Source: Myxococcales bacterium
Lineage (GTDB): Bacteria; Myxococcota_A; Polyangia; Polyangiales; Polyangiaceae
NCBI GenBank assembly: GCA_016712525.1
Contig: JADJQX010000008.1
Location: 620,001-684,000, forward strand
Reading direction: 5' to 3'
Length of the DNA stretch: 64,000 bases
Position numbers and translations under genes: made by a program
In this document: positions 62,234-64,000 of the stretch, one piece after another
Layout of the letters: every line of letters begins with the position of its first letter
Numbering within the stretch: the stretch's first letter is position 1
Notes under the pieces: model-generated
The model's database searches: none
Told to the model about the DNA's origin: nothing
What the model saw: only the letters and a program-made list of their open reading frames with translations

Positions 62234-63532
62234 TCAGCCTCGAAGCTCGCGCACCTTCGCGCGGGCCTCGACGATGTTGTCCTCGATGGAGCAGTACGTC
62301 CACCCTCCGTAGCGCCCGATCGTGTGGACGCCGCCCTTCGCCAAGACCTCGCGCACCCGGGCGACCTCGTGATTCGACTTCTGTGTAATATGCACATATG
62401 CCGGGTCCATCAGCACGTGGTGCTCGGCGACGAGCTTCTGCCCGGTCACGACGCCCTCGCGCTCGAGGTCGGCGAGCACGCGCGGCAGGAGGACATCGGG
62501 CGCGGGGACCTCGGCGTCCTTCGCGTAGCCGAGCTCCACGTAGAGGCTCATCCGGTCGGTGCCGAAGATGTTGTCGTAGAAACCTATGCGGTAGAACGAG
62601 GTCTCCCGGGACGGGAAGTACATCCAGTGCACGTCGTCCGGGCCCTTGCGATCGAACCCGAGGTTGAACACGAAGACCTTGTTCCACGAGTACGTCGCGG
62701 GGTCGTGAGGTACGCCCGAGAGCCGCACGAGCTTGTCGAGCGGGATCGAGGAGACGAGCGTGTCGAAGGCGATCTCACGCGACGACGTGCGCGCGACACG
62801 GCGCTCGAGGTCGATCGCGACGAGGCGCTCGCGGAGGGCGATTTTCGAAGGATCCACGTCGCGGGCGATCGCGTTCACGTACTCGATGGCGCCGCCCTCG
62901 GGGTAGGTGAAGGTCGCGTTGTACGAGTGGTTGTCGCTCGTGCGCATGTTCGCCACGATCTCGGTGAGATCGGCGTGCGGGAAGAAGCGCCCCATCGCGT
63001 CCTCGTCGAGGGTCGAGAGGTCGCACGCGTAGAGCTTCTCGTTGTACGGGACGAGGAACTTCTCGGCGATCGAGCGCCCGAAGCGCGCGTAGAGCATGTC
63101 CTTGAAGCTCCCCCGCTCCTGCGAGGGGGCGAGGTGCGCGTACTTTCCGAGCAGCTCCTTCGGGGCGCGCGCGAAGTAGAGGTCGACGAGGCAGTCGACG
63201 AAATCCTGTTTGGGGAGCTGGTGGATGTTCTTCTGGAACGGGAAGTCGACGCGCCCGCCGGGGTACGCGATGAAGCTCTTCTTCTCGACCGTCACGATGT
63301 TCTGGCCGGGCATGCGCTCGCGCAGGTAGGCCTCGATCTCGGGGTGCTTGAAGTGGAAGAAATGGCCCGAGTAGTCCCACACGAAGCCGTCTTTTTTGAC
63401 GGTCTTGCAGTACCCGCCGAGCTCGCCGTCGGCCTCGAGCACGAGGTAGCTCTCGCGAGGACCGAGCGCCGCGGCGGTGGCGAGGCCGCTCATGCCCGCG
63501 CCGACGATCAACGTGGAAACCTTCGTGATCAT
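62234..63532 (-). CDS. FAD-dependent amine-oxidase/protoporphyrinogen-oxidase-like protein
   Basis: The 432-residue protein starts with the FAD-binding VSTLIVGAGMSGLATAAAL and GGYCKTV after the second strand. Its body resembles flavin amine oxidases and UDP-galactopyranose mutase-like proteins: DGFVWDYSGHFFHFKHPEIEAYL, KNIHQLPKQDFVDCL, GGAIEYVNAIA and a closing GRYGGWTYCSIEDNIVEAR. The reaction is unclear; the family includes enzymes of carotenoid and sugar-nucleotide metabolism. The ATG overlaps the stop of the DUF4166 gene (ATGA), with GGAGAA as Shine-Dalgarno. Size is normal. Confidence 0.85.
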   Translation of the reverse strand: MITKVSTLIVGAGMSGLATAAALGPRESYLVLEADGELGGYCKTVKKDGFVWDYSGHFFHFKHPEIEAYLRERMPGQNIVTVEKKSFIAYPGGRVDFPFQKNIHQLPKQDFVDCLVDLYFARAPKELLGKYAHLAPSQERGSFKDMLYARFGRSIAEKFLVPYNEKLYACDLSTLDEDAMGRFFPHADLTEIVANMRTSDNHSYNATFTYPEGGAIEYVNAIARDVDPSKIALRERLVAIDLERRVARTSSREIAFDTLVSSIPLDKLVRLSGVPHDPATYSWNKVFVFNLGFDRKGPDDVHWMYFPSRETSFYRIGFYDNIFGTDRMSLYVELGYAKDAEVPAPDVLLPRVLADLEREGVVTGQKLVAEHHVLMDPAYVHITQKSNHEVARVREVLAKGGVHTIGRYGGWTYCSIEDNIVEARAKVRELRG

Positions 63533-64000
63533 TGTCGATTTTCTCCGTGTTGGCCCACGTGCATGAGACCTTCGTAGGCGACGAGCAAGCCCACGATGGG
63601 CAGCCGGACCGAGACCGAGATGCGCGCCGAGCCCTCGTCGTTCGGCGCGACGCGCCCTTCGGCCTTAGGGCCGAGCCAGAGCGGGAGGGAGACCGTGAAC
63701 GCGCCGCGGCCGAGGGTCGTCTTTTCGTGGCGGTACACGAGGGCCCCCGACGGCTCGACCTCGAACGCAAAGTGCACGGCGAGGCCCGAGAGCGCCTCGA
63801 CCACCCGACCGCCGAGGACCCACTGCTCGGTGCGAACGACGTGCCCGTCGTACGAGCGGGTCCAGCGAAATCCGCGGCCCTCCGGGGCCACCTCGAGCGT
63901 GACCGGGCAGGCACGACGCGCGGGGGGCGCGCCAGAGACACGGGCGAGCGCACGCGCGAAGAACGAGCGGCCGTGGGTCACGTCGAGGGTACCTCGCGCC
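63529..64000 (-). CDS. DUF4166 domain protein (5' end outside window)
   Basis: The visible frame of 156 codons has no stop at its upstream end and runs off the right edge, so the true start may lie beyond. An internal GTG at 63981 would give 150 residues, but the sequence before it (ARGTLDV) continues the typical start of the DUF4166 domain. The domain is recognised by GRSFFARALARVSGAPP, RGFRWTRSYDGHVVRTEQW, LPLWLGPKAEGRVAP and LPIVGLLVAYEGLMHV. DUF4166 is often fused to or encoded beside saccharopine dehydrogenase-like or flavin oxidoreductase proteins; here it overlaps a flavin oxidoreductase gene (ATGA). Function unknown. Confidence 0.8.
   Translation of the reverse strand, partial: ARGTLDVTHGRSFFARALARVSGAPPARRACPVTLEVAPEGRGFRWTRSYDGHVVRTEQWVLGGRVVEALSGLAVHFAFEVEPSGALVYRHEKTTLGRGAFTVSLPLWLGPKAEGRVAPNDEGSARISVSVRLPIVGLLVAYEGLMHVGQHGENRQ

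Overview
The window is a high-GC stretch of about 64 kb, densely coded on both strands, with no phage, IS, CRISPR, tRNA or rRNA genes visible. Gene content points to a member of the Myxococcota, probably class Polyangia. The signs are many short secreted lipoproteins with Asp/Ala/Pro-rich linkers, a eukaryotic-type Ser/Thr kinase with a large extracytoplasmic tail, PAS-hybrid and NtrC regulators, proteins combining DCGG-type cysteine modules with a sulfatase-modifying-factor fold, and DUF1501/DUF1592-like secreted proteins. This assignment is inferred from gene style; no marker gene was compared.

Layout. 1-2.1 kb (-): glycine betaine/choline-type ABC importer (ATPase plus fused binding protein-permease, cut by the window edge). 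2.2-5.7 kb (+): four-gene Mla/MCE lipid transport operon. 5.8-12.4 kb: CoA-transferase, hybrid histidine kinase, DUF4139 lipoprotein, small lipoprotein, hemC. 12.4-18.6 kb (-): a modular sulfatase-modifying-factor-like lipoprotein, then a four-gene operon of haem protein, lipoprotein, Tat-exported DUF1501-like protein and a second copy of the lipoprotein. 18.9-27.3 kb: esterase, uridine kinase, three coupled genes ending in a GIDE-like membrane protein, NtrC regulator, NamZ-type muramidase, TMEM43-like protein. 27.3-31.3 kb (+): Ser/Thr kinase, two c-type haem lipoproteins and an outer-membrane barrel that itself carries a haem motif, all with overlapping reading frames. 31.4-38.0 kb: anchor-L-type lipoprotein, pssA, HEAT-like repeat protein and small unknowns. 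38-41 kb: 2OG oxygenase, K+ channel, epimerase. 42.2-46 kb (-): livMGF without livH, behind a frameshifted sspB. 46-64 kb: pyrophosphatase, SDR, FHA-GGDEF cyclase, GFA protein, second modular sulfatase-modifying-factor-like lipoprotein, secreted trypsin coupled to a LysR regulator, an apparently exported peptide deformylase, Zn-peptidase, O-acyltransferase, GT-C-like membrane protein, dienoyl-CoA isomerase-like protein, FAD oxidoreductase and a DUF4166 gene that runs off the right edge.

Two signals are not explained by single genes. First, many genes on both strands have a TAnnnT-type hexamer 6-10 nt before the start codon and no Shine-Dalgarno, as expected for leaderless transcripts. Second, several operons are built from 4-nt stop/start overlaps (ATGA or GTGA). 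The best candidates for undescribed biology are the kinase-cytochrome-porin operon (27.3-31.3 kb), the duplicated-lipoprotein DUF1501 operon (14.9-18.6 kb), the sspB frameshift with two ClpX-docking tails, and the lipoprotein-like peptide deformylase.
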